DNA of 64,000 nucleotides. Source: Acetobacteraceae bacterium (lineage in GTDB: Bacteria; Pseudomonadota; Alphaproteobacteria; Acetobacterales; Acetobacteraceae). The notes below the pieces were generated by a model. That model searched no databases. It was not told where the DNA came from and saw only the letters and a program-made list of their open reading frames with translations. Each line of letters begins with the position of its first letter. Within the stretch, counting starts at the first letter, position 1. The stretch spans positions 1 to 64,000 of the forward strand of contig JAMXLO010000097.1 in the NCBI GenBank assembly GCA_024280945.1, given 5' to 3'. This document shows, piece by piece, positions 1 to 8,560 of the stretch. Position numbers and translations under genes: made by a program.

Positions 1-776
1 GACACCCCCGACGCCGCCGACGTGTGCATCATGTAGAGCGTCGCGCCGACCTTCTCCGCCAGTCGTATCACGCGCCGGAACGAAATATCCTCCGACAGCG
101 TGTTGTGGACCTCTGCCATGTTGGCAAAGCCCGTCCGGCCCTCGCGGATCAGCTTGCCGTACATGTGCATTACGATGTCGTTGTCCTCGGAGTGGATCAC
201 GCCGAGACCACCGTTCGCCTTCAGCACCTGGAACACCTCCCAGATGTCGCCGAAATCCACCATGCGGCCTTTGCGCGACGGCGTGATATCGGTGGTGAAG
301 ATCTTCACAGTCGGGAATCCCGCCTGGATCGCCTCCGCCAGTTGCCCCGGCAGCTCCAGCGGCAACTCACCTTCCACCATGATATGCTGCGCATAGTCAC
401 AGGCGCAGTGCCCCTTCCAGTCCTCCTCGCGGCGCGCGATCGCTTCCTGCAGATTGGCGCCCTGGCTCGCGCGGGTGAAGTCGATCATCGTCGTAGTGCC
501 GCCATGCACTGCCGCACGCCCCACCACGTCCGGTGGCTCGGTCAAGCCAGCGCTGCCATCCGGGTTGGGCAGATGCCACTTGCAGTGCACGTGCGGATCG
601 ATGCCGCCCGGTATCACAATTTTTCCGCCCGCATCGATCAGCCGCGCACCATCGGATACCGGCAGACTGCCTTTGGCGGCGACGGCCACAATCTGCTCGC
701 CAGCGATCGCGATGTCGTAGGCACCCACCCCCTGCGGCGTCACCACCGTATCGCCGCGCACCACCAGATCGACCAT
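1..776 (-). CDS. D-hydantoinase/dihydropyrimidinase-type amidohydrolase (partial, C-terminus beyond window)
   Basis: The reverse strand reads from an ATG at 776 without a stop to the window edge, giving about 258 N-terminal residues. It begins MVDLVVRGDTVVTPQG, the usual N-terminal strand of cyclic amidohydrolases. The metal-binding HxH follows in GGIDPHVHCKW, then TTTMIDF, and a lysine in GFPTVKIFTTD at the position of the carboxylated bridging Lys of hydantoinases. Members hydrolyse the ring amide of hydantoins or dihydropyrimidines in the cytoplasm using a binuclear metal centre; the exact substrate cannot be read from sequence. It is divergent from the MetE-like gene at 918, with 141 bp between them that should hold both promoters. 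An allantoinase or another imidase is less likely. Confidence 0.85.
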   Translation of the reverse strand, partial: MVDLVVRGDTVVTPQGVGAYDIAIAGEQIVAVAAKGSLPVSDGARLIDAGGKIVIPGGIDPHVHCKWHLPNPDGSAGLTEPPDVVGRAAVHGGTTTMIDFTRASQGANLQEAIARREEDWKGHCACDYAQHIMVEGELPLELPGQLAEAIQAGFPTVKIFTTDITPSRKGRMVDFGDIWEVFQVLKANGGLGVIHSEDNDIVMHMYGKLIREGRTGFANMAEVHNTLSEDISFRRVIRLAEKVGATLYMMHTSAASGV

Positions 777-917
777 GGCATGTCCTCCCCGCATCATGGT
801 TCCGCGTCTGGCGCTGTCAGGCAAGCACCGGCCGCACACGGGGTTGTCGACCGTGTTGGGCTCGGCCCGCTAAGATCGTTGGCGATATCACATTCGTCGT
901 TGAAGGGGAGGACCGCG

Positions 918-1976
918 ATGAGCGCCACAACAGCCCAGAAGCCGATCGTCCATTTCGTCGGCAGCATTCCGTTGCCGAATGCCGAAACAGTGTTCCGCAC
1001 CCTGTCGGCAGCGACCGGATCACATCTCAAGCGCCTGCCGGACGGCGAGACCGGCATTCGCAAGACCTGGATCCGCTTCCTCCAGCAGGTGCTCGCCGAT
1101 AATCCCGGGATCGAGGTGGCGAGCGATGTGGCACCGTTCAAATTCACCCAGTGGGACGGCAGGGTGTTGCGCGAAATTCCTCGCTTGCGCGTCAAGCCGG
1201 GTGCCCGTCTCGACCCAGCGACCGTGAACACCGGCTATGCCGACATGGCGATCGAGTCATGGCAGCTGTTCGACCGTCTGCAGCAGGAAGGCGTGATCCC
1301 CGCCGGCGTCAAGTTCCAGATCTCGCTGCCCACGCCCATCGCACCGACCTACAACAACATGGTGCCAGCCGATCGGCCGGCGCTGATCCCGATGTTGACG
1401 AAGCACATGCTTGGCGAGGTCGCGGCGATCGCACGCGCCCTGCCTCACGATCGGATCGCGCTGCAATGGGACGTGTGCCAGGAGGTCATCGCCTGGGAGG
1501 GTTATTACGAGCCGGGGCCGGTCGATTTCCGGCGCGAGACGATTGCCGAGCTGGTCGAGATCGGCAACGGCGTCCCGCCCGCGATCGAACTCGGCTTCCA
1601 CCTTTGCTACGGCAGCCCGGCAGACGAGCACGTGATCCAACCGAAGGACGCCGGGATCATGGTCGAAATCGTCAATGCAGTCTCAGCAGGCGTGCAGCGA
1701 CCCATCGAGTTCTTCCACCTGCCGGTGCCTAAGCCCCGCACCGACGACACCTTCTTCGCCCCGCTCGATGCGCTGAAGTTGCGCCCGGAAACCGAGCTCT
1801 ATCTGGGCCTCGTTCACCGTGATGACATGGCGGGCAACGCCGCTCGTCTCACAGCCGCCCGTCGTCATGTTCAGGTCGACGGCGTGGCCACCGAATGTGG
1901 CATGGCGCGCGGTGATCCCGAACGCTTCCCGGGGCTGCTCGCAGCGCACGTGCAGACCGCCGAACTGGAAGTGTAG
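918..1976 (+). CDS. Stand-alone MetE/UROD-like zinc barrel protein
   Basis: This 352-residue protein starts at the ATG at 918, preceded by a GGGGAGG Shine-Dalgarno sequence. The open frame extends upstream, but that part lies antisense to the hydantoinase gene and is not credible. The fold family is the cobalamin-independent methionine synthase C-terminal barrel (UROD/MetE-like). It keeps an HxC pair (His228, Cys230 in GFHLCYG) and a later Cys327 (TECGMARGD), the spacing expected of the thiol-activating zinc site in MetE and coenzyme M methyltransferases. It lacks the MetE N-terminal domain, so it is unlikely to be a normal methionine synthase. A role in thiol or methyl-group chemistry is inference; the substrate is unknown. 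Confidence 0.75.
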   Translation: MSATTAQKPIVHFVGSIPLPNAETVFRTLSAATGSHLKRLPDGETGIRKTWIRFLQQVLADNPGIEVASDVAPFKFTQWDGRVLREIPRLRVKPGARLDPATVNTGYADMAIESWQLFDRLQQEGVIPAGVKFQISLPTPIAPTYNNMVPADRPALIPMLTKHMLGEVAAIARALPHDRIALQWDVCQEVIAWEGYYEPGPVDFRRETIAELVEIGNGVPPAIELGFHLCYGSPADEHVIQPKDAGIMVEIVNAVSAGVQRPIEFFHLPVPKPRTDDTFFAPLDALKLRPETELYLGLVHRDDMAGNAARLTAARRHVQVDGVATECGMARGDPERFPGLLAAHVQTAELEV

Positions 1977-2082
1977 CTACAACGAGCTGACTGAAGCTCT
2001 CTCCGGCCGGATCTCATCGCGCTGGGCACAGGCAGGAACATGCTGCTGCCTGTTCGCTGCCGACCGCGAGCGCAACCAGCGA

Positions 2083-2613
2083 TCAATCCACTGTCCGGGT
2101 ACGCATAAGAATCTCATCCACCACGTGCTCGAGTGGTCGTGTGGCGTCGATGACGATGCCGTTTGTCGGAATGTGTTCTTTCGTCTGATGCAGGCGCACA
2201 GCGAGTTCCCGCTCCTCTGGCCTTCCGCCCCAGTCAGTTGGGTCCAGCGCCACTCGCTCATCGATCCGCCGGTTCATGGTGTCCAGGTCGACATCGAGGA
2301 CAAACACGCCGTCAAACAAATCGATGAATTTTGCAAAGTTCCGCGAATTGCCGCAGAAAAAGCTGACCGCCTCATCCTGGTTGGCGACTAACGCCTTTAC
2401 CTTCTCGACATCCCAGATGTGGTGCTCGGATATCCAGGCAGCCGTCGGTGTACCCGCTTCCGGAGCCGTCGGTAGACCGGTTTCCGGATCGCCGCGATAC
2501 ACCAGTTCCCGGTCACCATGGATGACCTGGTAGCCGCGCCGCTGCAATTCTGTGCAGGCTGCCGTCTTGCCGGCGCCAGAAACGCCCTCGATGAGATAGT
2601 TTCTCTTGCCCAT
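2083..2613 (-). CDS. P-loop AAA/nucleoside-kinase-like protein
   Basis: This is a small P-loop NTPase of about 176 residues when read from the ATG at 2613 (MGKRNYLIEG). A Walker A motif, GVSGAGKT, spans residues 10-17. Further on are HGDRELVYRGDPETG, a kinase-like nucleotide/substrate loop, and the Walker-B-like hydrophobic strand GVFVLDVDL. The frame continues upstream to 2688, but that extension looks unconserved and neither start has a strong Shine-Dalgarno sequence, so the start is uncertain. The size and motif layout resemble small shikimate/adenylate-kinase-like or AAA ATPases of unknown substrate. It is likely cytoplasmic. It may be a single gene, with the GFA gene about 100 bp upstream on the same strand. 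Confidence 0.7.
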   Translation of the reverse strand: MGKRNYLIEGVSGAGKTAACTELQRRGYQVIHGDRELVYRGDPETGLPTAPEAGTPTAAWISEHHIWDVEKVKALVANQDEAVSFFCGNSRNFAKFIDLFDGVFVLDVDLDTMNRRIDERVALDPTDWGGRPEERELAVRLHQTKEHIPTNGIVIDATRPLEHVVDEILMRTRTVD

Positions 2614-2715
2614 AGGACCATCCATTACTTCGCCGGAGGCAAAGGTGGAAACTTGCTCGTTGCCGCTCGCCTCGAAATCCTGGTCCATAGTGCGGAGCAG
2701 GATTCTCCCAACTCA

Positions 2716-3198
2716 TCAGTCAGTGTCACCCGGACCGGTGCTTTCGGGGCGAAGTGCGAGTTTTTCTGCTTCCTGCAGCGATCGCTCATAGACCGCCGAA
2801 CCCTCCGGCAGAATAACCCACGGCTGCGCGCTTCTCGTCCAGACGTGTATGGTCGGCCTCAGCCATGATGTATCGTCCAGTGTCCCGCCAAGGACGGCCC
2901 GGACCATCCCCCTGGAGCGCCAATCCGGCCTTCGATCGCTGAACAGCCGAGTTCCGCATTTCGGACAAGCTGAGAGGCTTTTGCGGCGGCCGCCTTCGGT
3001 GATGCCGTTGGGGACCAGCTGCGTATCCGGACCCGTCAACTGCAATGCCTCAGAGGGGACCACGACGCCGATCGCGAACGCGCTGCCGGTGGACCGCTGG
3101 CAGTCCTTGCAGTGACACGCGTATACACGCAGCGGCTCCTGCGCGATCTCGTAGCGGATGGCCCCGCAGACGCATCCGCCCCTCAACGGCAGTTCCAT
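2716..3198 (-). CDS. GFA (DUF636) family zinc protein
   Basis: The 160-residue product matches the glutathione-dependent formaldehyde-activating (GFA, Mss4-like) fold. The zinc ligands are visible: Cys9 and Cys11 (GGCVCGAIRY), the cluster ACHCKDC (Cys28, Cys30, Cys33), and a later CPKCG pair. The C-terminal tryptophan-rich stretch (HVWTRSAQPW) is also usual for the family. The length fits (typically 130-170 residues). Many members are annotated as S-(hydroxymethyl)glutathione synthases, but most have no tested activity, so only the fold and zinc site are claimed. Its start overlaps the end of a short upstream ORF by 16 bp. Confidence 0.85.
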   Translation of the reverse strand: MELPLRGGCVCGAIRYEIAQEPLRVYACHCKDCQRSTGSAFAIGVVVPSEALQLTGPDTQLVPNGITEGGRRKSLSACPKCGTRLFSDRRPDWRSRGMVRAVLGGTLDDTSWLRPTIHVWTRSAQPWVILPEGSAVYERSLQEAEKLALRPESTGPGDTD

Positions 3199-3374
3199 CG
3201 TTCATCCCCCCGCCGCACCTGGAGGAACGCACCGCGTCTTACGCACAGCGCCTCGATCGACGGTGCATTCAAGCGTGCGAGTGCTTCTGAGTCGGCCGCG
3301 TGTTCTGCCAAGGTCGGCGCTATGGCTTCGACCTCCGCCAGAAGTTCTCGCCGCAGCTGAAAGTTCCGCTCCAA
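3183..3374 (-). pseudogene. Short ORF resembling the N-terminus of an acyl-CoA-dehydrogenase-like flavoprotein
   Basis: This 63-codon frame starts with TTG at 3374 behind a good Shine-Dalgarno sequence (GGGGGAGAA, 4-nt gap). The text EVEAIAPTLAEHAADSEA...LNAPSIEALC looks like the first helices of acyl-CoA dehydrogenase/HpaB-type flavin monooxygenases, which usually exceed 380 residues. The frame ends inside the start of the GFA gene. No continuation was recognised downstream, so I read it as a truncated remnant. A genuine small protein coupled to the GFA gene is the alternative. Confidence 0.35.
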
Positions 3375-3486
3375 TACGTTCTCCCCCAGCAGTCGGTTTA
3401 CCCGAATGCCGTGCAGCAGTCTGCATTGCAGCCTCGTCGCTACGGATAACCCGGGCGCCGCCCGCGCCTTTCAGGTGCCCATGCCA

Positions 3487-3951
3487 TCAGCCGGAACCCT
3501 CCGGCAGCCACGGACCAAGCACCTGCTCCTCCGTGTAGCTGAGCGCAGCCGGATCAAGCCGCGGCTGTTCCTCGTGATAAGCCAGCGAGGCTTGCACCAG
3601 TGCATACGCCTCAAGCAGCTCCTCGCCAACGACGGCCGGCAAGGTGGGCTTCAGGCTGGGGCTGTCGCGCAGCAACGTCCGGAGTTGCGCCCGCTGTTCC
3701 AGAATAGTCTCGCACCAGCCTGCCCGCGGTTCGGTCGCCGGAGAGACCTGCAACTTGAGCAAGTGCGTCAGAATCGTCCTGACCCGGTTCCTGAGTTCGC
3801 GCCGGTCACTGATGCCCAAGGCCTCGATCTCCCCGGCGACGTTGGCCCAATCGATCTGGTCATTGACCCGCTCGCCGGCGGCCATGCGACGCAGCAACGC
3901 GGCCTGGCGCTCCGACCAGATCACCACGTCAGTATCATACAGCTCGCTCAT
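3487..3951 (-). CDS. DUF29 family protein
   Basis: The 154-residue product has the hallmarks of DUF29: the N-terminal YDTDVVIWSERQAALLR motif, the central DWANVAGEIEALG stretch, and a C-terminal helix ending in DPAALSYTEEQVLGPW. DUF29 proteins are short all-helical proteins common in alphaproteobacteria and cyanobacteria, often in several copies, with no established biochemical role. Length is normal and there is no signal peptide or membrane segment. The gene stands alone on the minus strand, about 110 bp downstream of the short ORF at 3183-3374. Confidence 0.85.
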   Translation of the reverse strand: MSELYDTDVVIWSERQAALLRRMAAGERVNDQIDWANVAGEIEALGISDRRELRNRVRTILTHLLKLQVSPATEPRAGWCETILEQRAQLRTLLRDSPSLKPTLPAVVGEELLEAYALVQASLAYHEEQPRLDPAALSYTEEQVLGPWLPEGSG

Positions 3952-4102
3952 TCAGCCCTCCGGCAGTCCACGGTTGCCGCTTGGTCGTACGATGTAAGGT
4001 CGCTGCCTGGCCGACTGCAACTATCCTCACATCGGGCCAATTGTGACCCGCGCTTCGCGGATGGATCTGTGAGCTTCCCTATCGCATTGCCGTTAGTTTT
4101 TC

Positions 4103-4139
4103 TTGACACAGGCCGCCATCTTATGTTCTCATTGCGTTC
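4103..4139 (+). promoter_or_regulatory. LexA-type SOS box with a TTGACA element directly at the start codon
   Basis: A direct repeat GTTC-N7-GTTC lies at 4125-4128 and 4136-4139, matching the alphaproteobacterial LexA recognition sequence. TTGACA at 4103-4108 is a perfect -35 hexamer. With 17-bp spacing the -10 would be the poor hexamer TTCTCA at 4126-4131, inside the repeat, so LexA binding would block polymerase. Transcription would then begin near 4138-4140, at the ATG of the next ORF, implying a leaderless mRNA. The motif is seen directly; regulation by LexA is inference. Confidence 0.55.
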
Positions 4140-4745
4140 ATGTCCGACGCGGCGCCCACCCAAGCCGACCCCCAGCCGAGCCGCTCGGGCCGCCTGCTCG
4201 CCCTCGTGCGAAAGCTCATCGACTACGGCAAGGAACTCGCGGCAACGCTGCACCAGCGCAGCCCCGCCACCGACCTCGCCCCCATCCTGCGCGCCTTTGG
4301 CACCACCGACATCGCGCGCATCCTTGCGCGCATCATGTGCGGCTTGCAGCGCGCCCAGGCCCTCGAGGAACGGATCATCCAAGCCGCCGCCCGCCTGGAC
4401 GCAGACCCCAGGCCACGCGCGCGGCGCGCCGCCGCCCGGCCGGCCAGCGTCGCCCCGGTCCCCGCGCCGGAACAGAGCGCCGCCCGGCATGCCGCCGGGA
4501 TTGACCCGGTGGTCCGCCGCCAGCCCATCGGCGCCGTCATCGCCGACATCTGCCGCGATCTCGGCATCCTGCCGAACCACCCGCTGTGGCGAGAACTGCA
4601 ACACGCGATCAACGCCTACGGCGGCAACTATGCCCGCCTGGTGATCGACATCCTGAAGCGACCGCGCCTGACCCTCACGCAGCACCAGCCTCCCGCCACG
4701 CCGACGCTCCTTCCGGCGCCCGCCGCGGCCACCGGCCCGCCCTGA
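4140..4745 (+). CDS. Hypothetical protein behind a LexA-type box
   Basis: The 201-residue product is basic and alanine/proline-rich. It has an N-terminal helical module (SRSGRLLALVRKLIDYGKEL to about residue 75), a low-complexity Ala/Arg/Pro linker (about 85-120), and a C-terminal helical module (RRQPIGAVIADICRDLGILP...YGGNYARLVIDILKRP, about 125-175). No enzymatic motif, signal peptide or membrane segment is visible. The start ATG directly abuts the GTTC-N7-GTTC repeat and no Shine-Dalgarno sequence precedes it, consistent with leaderless translation. It faces the TPR gene with only 4 bp between the stop codons. From memory, similar proteins occur in several Acetobacteraceae genomes; function is unknown and DNA-damage induction is inferred only from the box. 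Confidence 0.6.
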   Translation: MSDAAPTQADPQPSRSGRLLALVRKLIDYGKELAATLHQRSPATDLAPILRAFGTTDIARILARIMCGLQRAQALEERIIQAAARLDADPRPRARRAAARPASVAPVPAPEQSAARHAAGIDPVVRRQPIGAVIADICRDLGILPNHPLWRELQHAINAYGGNYARLVIDILKRPRLTLTQHQPPATPTLLPAPAAATGPP

Positions 4746-4749
4746 GCCT

Positions 4750-6402
4750 TCAGGCAGCCTCTCGCGCGCAAAAGCAGGACACCGATACGGGCACATCGGC
4801 CCGGGCGGCAGCAATCGCGACGCGTTGCCGGATCAACGCCGCCTCTGCCGTCTCGCCCCGCCGCTCCAGGCAGTCGAGCAAGCCCCGCAGCGCCCACAGG
4901 TTGTCCGGATGGATCTGTGCGCGAGGCAATGCGCCACCAAGGCCCAGATCCTCGCGATAGACCGCTTCGGCCTCCGCCACGCGGCCCTGCTCCAGCAGCA
5001 GCGCACCGAGCGCATGGCGCACCGGCTGCATCCACCCCCAGGGCTCGTCGTACGGCAGATCGTCTTCCAGTGCGATCGCAGCCCGCAAATGCGCGAACGC
5101 AGCATCGTGTTCGCCGCGACGGTAGGCGATCTCGCCTGCCAGCATCGCCTCCGCAACGGCCAGCAACTGCACGCACAGCACGTTATGCAGCTGCCGCGAC
5201 CGAGGCACGTTTCTCGCCGCCGCCCGGAACAATGCCTGTTCAGCCTCCGCCGCCGCAACGTCACCAAGTGCTGCGTGCGCGACCCCTTTCGCGTAATGCA
5301 TCATCGCCACGGTATTGCAGTAAAGCTCGGGGTCTGCCGGCAGCGTCTGCGCGGTGATCTCGTGCCATTTGCCGAAGCGGATCAGCACGTGCTGACGAAT
5401 GGACACGTAGCTCTCAAAGAAGTCCGCCATCGGCGGCGAGGGAATCCGCAGCATCTCCTCCGGCATCGTCGCGATCAGCTCATCGGCGGCGGCGATAGCG
5501 GGCGCGTACTGCCCCAGAAACATCGCCCCATAGGCAGCGAAGTGATAGTTGTGGATACGATAGCCGGAGTAAAAGTTCATCGGCCCCGCGCGGTCGTAGA
5601 ACTTGCGATCGGCGACGATCGCCTTCTGGTTCCAGTGCATGGCGTCGCGGTAGTGGCCGCACTGGATGTCGATATGCGTCGGCATGTGCGTCAGGTGGCC
5701 CATGTCAGGCGACAGCTCGCGCAGCCGGTCGCCGGTGACCAGCGCCGCCTCCGGGTTCGGCGACATCTCCATCAGGTGGACATGCAGGTGCAGCAGTCCG
5801 GGATGGTCCATCGCCCCGGGCAGATCGCGGAACGCAGCCTCCAGCACGTCCCGTGCCTCCAGCGTGCCGGCGCCGGGCGTGGGCTCGCCGGTGCGCGCAT
5901 CCCACATGCGCCAGGGGGTGCGGTTCAAAATCGCCTCGACGAAGATGGCGCAAAGATCGAGGTCGTTGGGATGCGCGCGATAGGCGACACGCATGGCATC
6001 GGTATACGCATCGTTCCACGCGCCCTGGTCCTCGATCGGCCCGCGCTGCGGATAACGTGCCGGCAGCGCTTCGATCAGCGCGCGCTCGGCCGCGGTGACG
6101 CCGCCCACCAGTGCGACAGCCGCGCTGCTCGCGTCATAGGAACGCGCCAGGGCCGCCGCCTTGCCGGCGGGATCCATCAGTTCCCAGGGAAAATTGTAGT
6201 TCGGCCCCGCAGCGTAGCCGACGCCCCAATGTGCCATGGCACAGTTCGGATCGGCCGCCAGCGCCTTCTCGAAGCAGGCGACGGCCTCCTCGTGGTGATA
6301 GCCATAGCACCAGTTCAGGCCACGATCGAACCAGCGCTGCGCATCAGCCGACGTGGTTGTCACACTACGGGCGTAGCGCCCGACATCATACGGATAGTCC
6401 AT
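4750..6402 (-). CDS. TPR-repeat protein
   Basis: About 550 residues from the ATG at 6402, chosen because GGGGGG lies 5 nt upstream; an upstream in-frame extension to 6477 begins inside a GC-rich hairpin and is less likely. The protein starts MDYPYDVGRYARSVTTTSADAQRWFDRG, followed by a TPR-like unit (HHEEAVACFEKALAADPNCAMAHWG, near residues 35-65). More helical repeats lie near 195-290 and 380-520, including GEIAYRRGEHDAAFAHLRAAIA. There is no signal peptide or catalytic motif, so it is probably a cytoplasmic scaffold or binding protein. No partner can be named. The gene lies downstream of the ABC transporter operon on the same strand but is separated from it by a strong hairpin. Confidence 0.8.
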   Translation of the reverse strand: MDYPYDVGRYARSVTTTSADAQRWFDRGLNWCYGYHHEEAVACFEKALAADPNCAMAHWGVGYAAGPNYNFPWELMDPAGKAAALARSYDASSAAVALVGGVTAAERALIEALPARYPQRGPIEDQGAWNDAYTDAMRVAYRAHPNDLDLCAIFVEAILNRTPWRMWDARTGEPTPGAGTLEARDVLEAAFRDLPGAMDHPGLLHLHVHLMEMSPNPEAALVTGDRLRELSPDMGHLTHMPTHIDIQCGHYRDAMHWNQKAIVADRKFYDRAGPMNFYSGYRIHNYHFAAYGAMFLGQYAPAIAAADELIATMPEEMLRIPSPPMADFFESYVSIRQHVLIRFGKWHEITAQTLPADPELYCNTVAMMHYAKGVAHAALGDVAAAEAEQALFRAAARNVPRSRQLHNVLCVQLLAVAEAMLAGEIAYRRGEHDAAFAHLRAAIALEDDLPYDEPWGWMQPVRHALGALLLEQGRVAEAEAVYREDLGLGGALPRAQIHPDNLWALRGLLDCLERRGETAEAALIRQRVAIAAARADVPVSVSCFCAREAA

Positions 6403-6466
6403 GTTTGCCCCCCACTGCTCTCGCTTGCACGACGCGCAGAGGCACGACCGCGCCGCCGCAAACGGA

Positions 6467-6500
6467 AACGGCGCCACTTTCGCACGAAAGCGGCGCCGTT
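6467..6500 (-). terminator. Hairpin terminator candidate after the ABC importer operon
   Basis: Nested inverted repeat. The outer arms AACGGCGCC (6467-6475) and GGCGCCGTT (6492-6500) pair over 9 bp. The inner arms CTTTCG (6477-6482) and CGAAAG (6485-6490) pair over 6 bp. It begins 22 bp past the stop of the ATPase gene. Only a short T-rich run follows on the minus strand, so it may terminate weakly or protect the 3' end. Confidence 0.5.
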
Positions 6501-6521
6501 GTCAGTGAGGCGAGCCGGTCG

Positions 6522-7625
6522 TCAGACGACCCTGCCGGTATCCGGCTCCATCAGGTGCATCTTGCTCATGTCCGCCGTCAACGGGAGCATCTCGCCAGGC
6601 TCGGCATGCGTCGCCGGATCAACGCGAGCGCAGACCGGGTCATGACCGATGAAGAAGTGAACCATCGTCTCCATCCCCATTGGCTCGACCACGTCCACCG
6701 GCAGCTCCACCCGCGTGTACCCGGGACGGCCCATCTCGTGGTACTCGAACAGATGCTCCGGCCGCAGCCCGAAGACCATCTCTTTGCCCTTGTACTTGCC
6801 GTAGCGGTCGGCCCGATCCGGCGGCACCGGCAGGACGATCTGATCGGTGATGCGGATCGCCAGCCCGCCGTTGGTGCCGTCCTGCACGCGCACCGGCAGG
6901 AAGTTCATCGCCGGCGAGCCGATGAACCCTGCCACAAACCGCGTCGTCGGGTTGTGGTAGAGCTCCTGCGGTGAGCCAATTTGCTCGATGACCCCATGGT
7001 TCATCACCACCACGCGGTCGGCCAAGGTCATCGCCTCCACCTGGTCGTGCGTCACGTAGACCGTGGTGGTGCGCACCGTCTGGTGCACCTTCTTGATCTC
7101 GGTGCGCATCTGCACGCGCAGCTTGGCGTCCAGGTTCGACAGCGGCTCGTCGAACAGGAACACCTTCGGGTTGCGCACGATGGCGCGGCCCATTGCGACG
7201 CGCTGCCGCTGACCACCCGACAACGCCCGCGGCTTGCGATCCAGCAGCGTTCCGATGTCCAGAATGCGCGCCGCCTCGTCCACCCGACGCTTGATCTCGT
7301 CCCTCGGAAACTTCCGCAGCTTCAAGCCGAATGCCATGTTGTCGAACACGCTCATGTGCGGATAGAGCGCATAGTTCTGGAACACCATGGCGATGTCCCG
7401 ATCGCGCGGTGGCACGTCGTTCACCACGTCGCCGCCGATCCAGATTTCCCCCTCGGTGATCTCCTCCAGGCCCGCGATCATGCGCAATGTCGTCGACTTG
7501 CCGCAGCCCGAAGGCCCGACCAGAACGACGAACTCCTGGTCGGCGATCTCCAGATCGATCCCTTTCACCGCTTGCACGCCGCCGTCATACATCTTGACTA
7601 CCTTGCGGCAGGACACTTCAGCCAT
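6522..7625 (-). CDS. Carbohydrate-type ABC transporter ATP-binding protein (UgpC/MalK family)
   Basis: This 367-residue ATPase energises the importer encoded directly upstream. All nucleotide-binding elements are present in order: Walker [10 protein letters not shown] (near residue 37), Q-loop QNYALYPHM, signature LSGGQRQR, Walker [13 protein letters not shown], and the H-loop THDQ. A C-terminal TOBE/MalK-type regulatory region follows (FGLRPEHL...). The length is normal for the UgpC/MsmK/MalK group that serves sugar and glycerol-3-phosphate importers. The start ATG at 7625 has GAGGGA about 12 nt upstream. It is last in a minus-strand operon after two permeases and is followed by a hairpin. 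Substrate cannot be deduced from the ATPase. Confidence 0.93.
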   Translation of the reverse strand: MAEVSCRKVVKMYDGGVQAVKGIDLEIADQEFVVLVGPSGCGKSTTLRMIAGLEEITEGEIWIGGDVVNDVPPRDRDIAMVFQNYALYPHMSVFDNMAFGLKLRKFPRDEIKRRVDEAARILDIGTLLDRKPRALSGGQRQRVAMGRAIVRNPKVFLFDEPLSNLDAKLRVQMRTEIKKVHQTVRTTTVYVTHDQVEAMTLADRVVVMNHGVIEQIGSPQELYHNPTTRFVAGFIGSPAMNFLPVRVQDGTNGGLAIRITDQIVLPVPPDRADRYGKYKGKEMVFGLRPEHLFEYHEMGRPGYTRVELPVDVVEPMGMETMVHFFIGHDPVCARVDPATHAEPGEMLPLTADMSKMHLMEPDTGRVV

Positions 7626-7660
7626 GGTCTTGCAGTTCCCTCATGTGTTTGCGGTGAGAC

Positions 7661-8560
7661 TTAACCCTTGGTCGCGCCGGCGGTCAGGCCAGCCACGTAG
7701 TAGTCCATCAGGAATGCGTAGATCAGGATCGGCGGCAGCGACGCCAGCAGGCACGCAGCCATGATCTTGCCCCACTGGAACACGTCGCCGCGGATCAGGT
7801 CAGAGATAATGCCGACCGTCAGCACCATCTGATTGGACGTGTAGAGATACGCCAGCGGATACAGGAACTGCCCCCAGCTCACGGTGAAGGCGAAGATCGT
7901 CGCAGCGATGATGCCAGGCATCGCCACCGGGATGAAGATCTTCCACAGCATCTGCAGGTAGCCTGCCCCATCGATCAGCGCGGCCTCGTCCAGCTCCTTC
8001 GGAATCGAGCTGAAATAGCCGATCATGATCCAGGTGCAGAACGGCACCGCCAGCGTCGGATACAGCAATGCCAGGCACCAGACGCTGTTGATCAATCCCA
8101 GGAACCCGACGATCTGAAACAGCGGCAGGAACAGCAGCGATGCCGGGATCAGATACGTCAGGAACACGCCCGTGCTAAGCGCCGAACTGCCCCAAAACCC
8201 CATCCGCGCCAGACTGAACGCCGCAAGCACGGAGATCACCATGCTGATCGCGACAGTGCAGATCGTGATCATCACCGAATTCAGATAGTAGGTCTGAAAG
8301 TTCGGATAGGTGATCAGGTACCAGAAATTCTCCAGCGTCGGATGGTGAACGATCCACGGATTGCCCTGCTGCGCCGAGATCTCAGCCGACGACTTGAGGC
8401 TGGTCATCAGCGTGTAGAACGGCGGCACCAGGAACATGACCACAAAGCAACCCAGCGCGATGTAGCTGCCCCAAAGGGCCCAGGCGCGCTGGCGGTGCAG
8501 GCTGTGGTGCCGGTGCTGCGCGTGCGGCACCGCGCCAGCGACAGCAGTAGAGCTGCTCAT
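7661..8560 (-). CDS. ABC transporter permease, MalG type
   Basis: A 299-residue inner-membrane protein with six predicted membrane segments; the first is near residues 30-52 (LGCFVVMFLVPPFYTLMTSL). The cytoplasmic EAA loop that docks on the ATPase is visible as DEAALIDGAGYLQMLWKIF, about 200 residues in. It is the second permease of a carbohydrate-type (CUT1) importer. Its ATG overlaps the TGA of the upstream permease by 4 bp, indicating translational coupling, and the ATPase gene follows after 35 bp. Confidence 0.93.
   Translation of the reverse strand: MSSSTAVAGAVPHAQHRHHSLHRQRAWALWGSYIALGCFVVMFLVPPFYTLMTSLKSSAEISAQQGNPWIVHHPTLENFWYLITYPNFQTYYLNSVMITICTVAISMVISVLAAFSLARMGFWGSSALSTGVFLTYLIPASLLFLPLFQIVGFLGLINSVWCLALLYPTLAVPFCTWIMIGYFSSIPKELDEAALIDGAGYLQMLWKIFIPVAMPGIIAATIFAFTVSWGQFLYPLAYLYTSNQMVLTVGIISDLIRGDVFQWGKIMAACLLASLPPILIYAFLMDYYVAGLTAGATKG

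Noticed and set aside
24-917. Long plus-strand frame joined to the MetE-like gene
   Set aside because: It is antisense to a clear hydantoinase and the family N-terminus starts at 918 behind a Shine-Dalgarno sequence.
4103-4127. TTGACA with TATGTT (4122-4127) as a standard promoter
   Set aside because: The spacing is only 13 bp; a 17-bp spacing places the -10 inside the GTTC repeat instead.
3406-4644. 412-codon plus-strand frame
   Set aside because: It is antisense to DUF29 and out of frame with the ORF at 4140; composition is arginine/proline-rich shadow sequence.
4825-6645. 606-codon plus-strand frame
   Set aside because: It mirrors the TPR gene and lacks any recognisable domain; a product of high GC.
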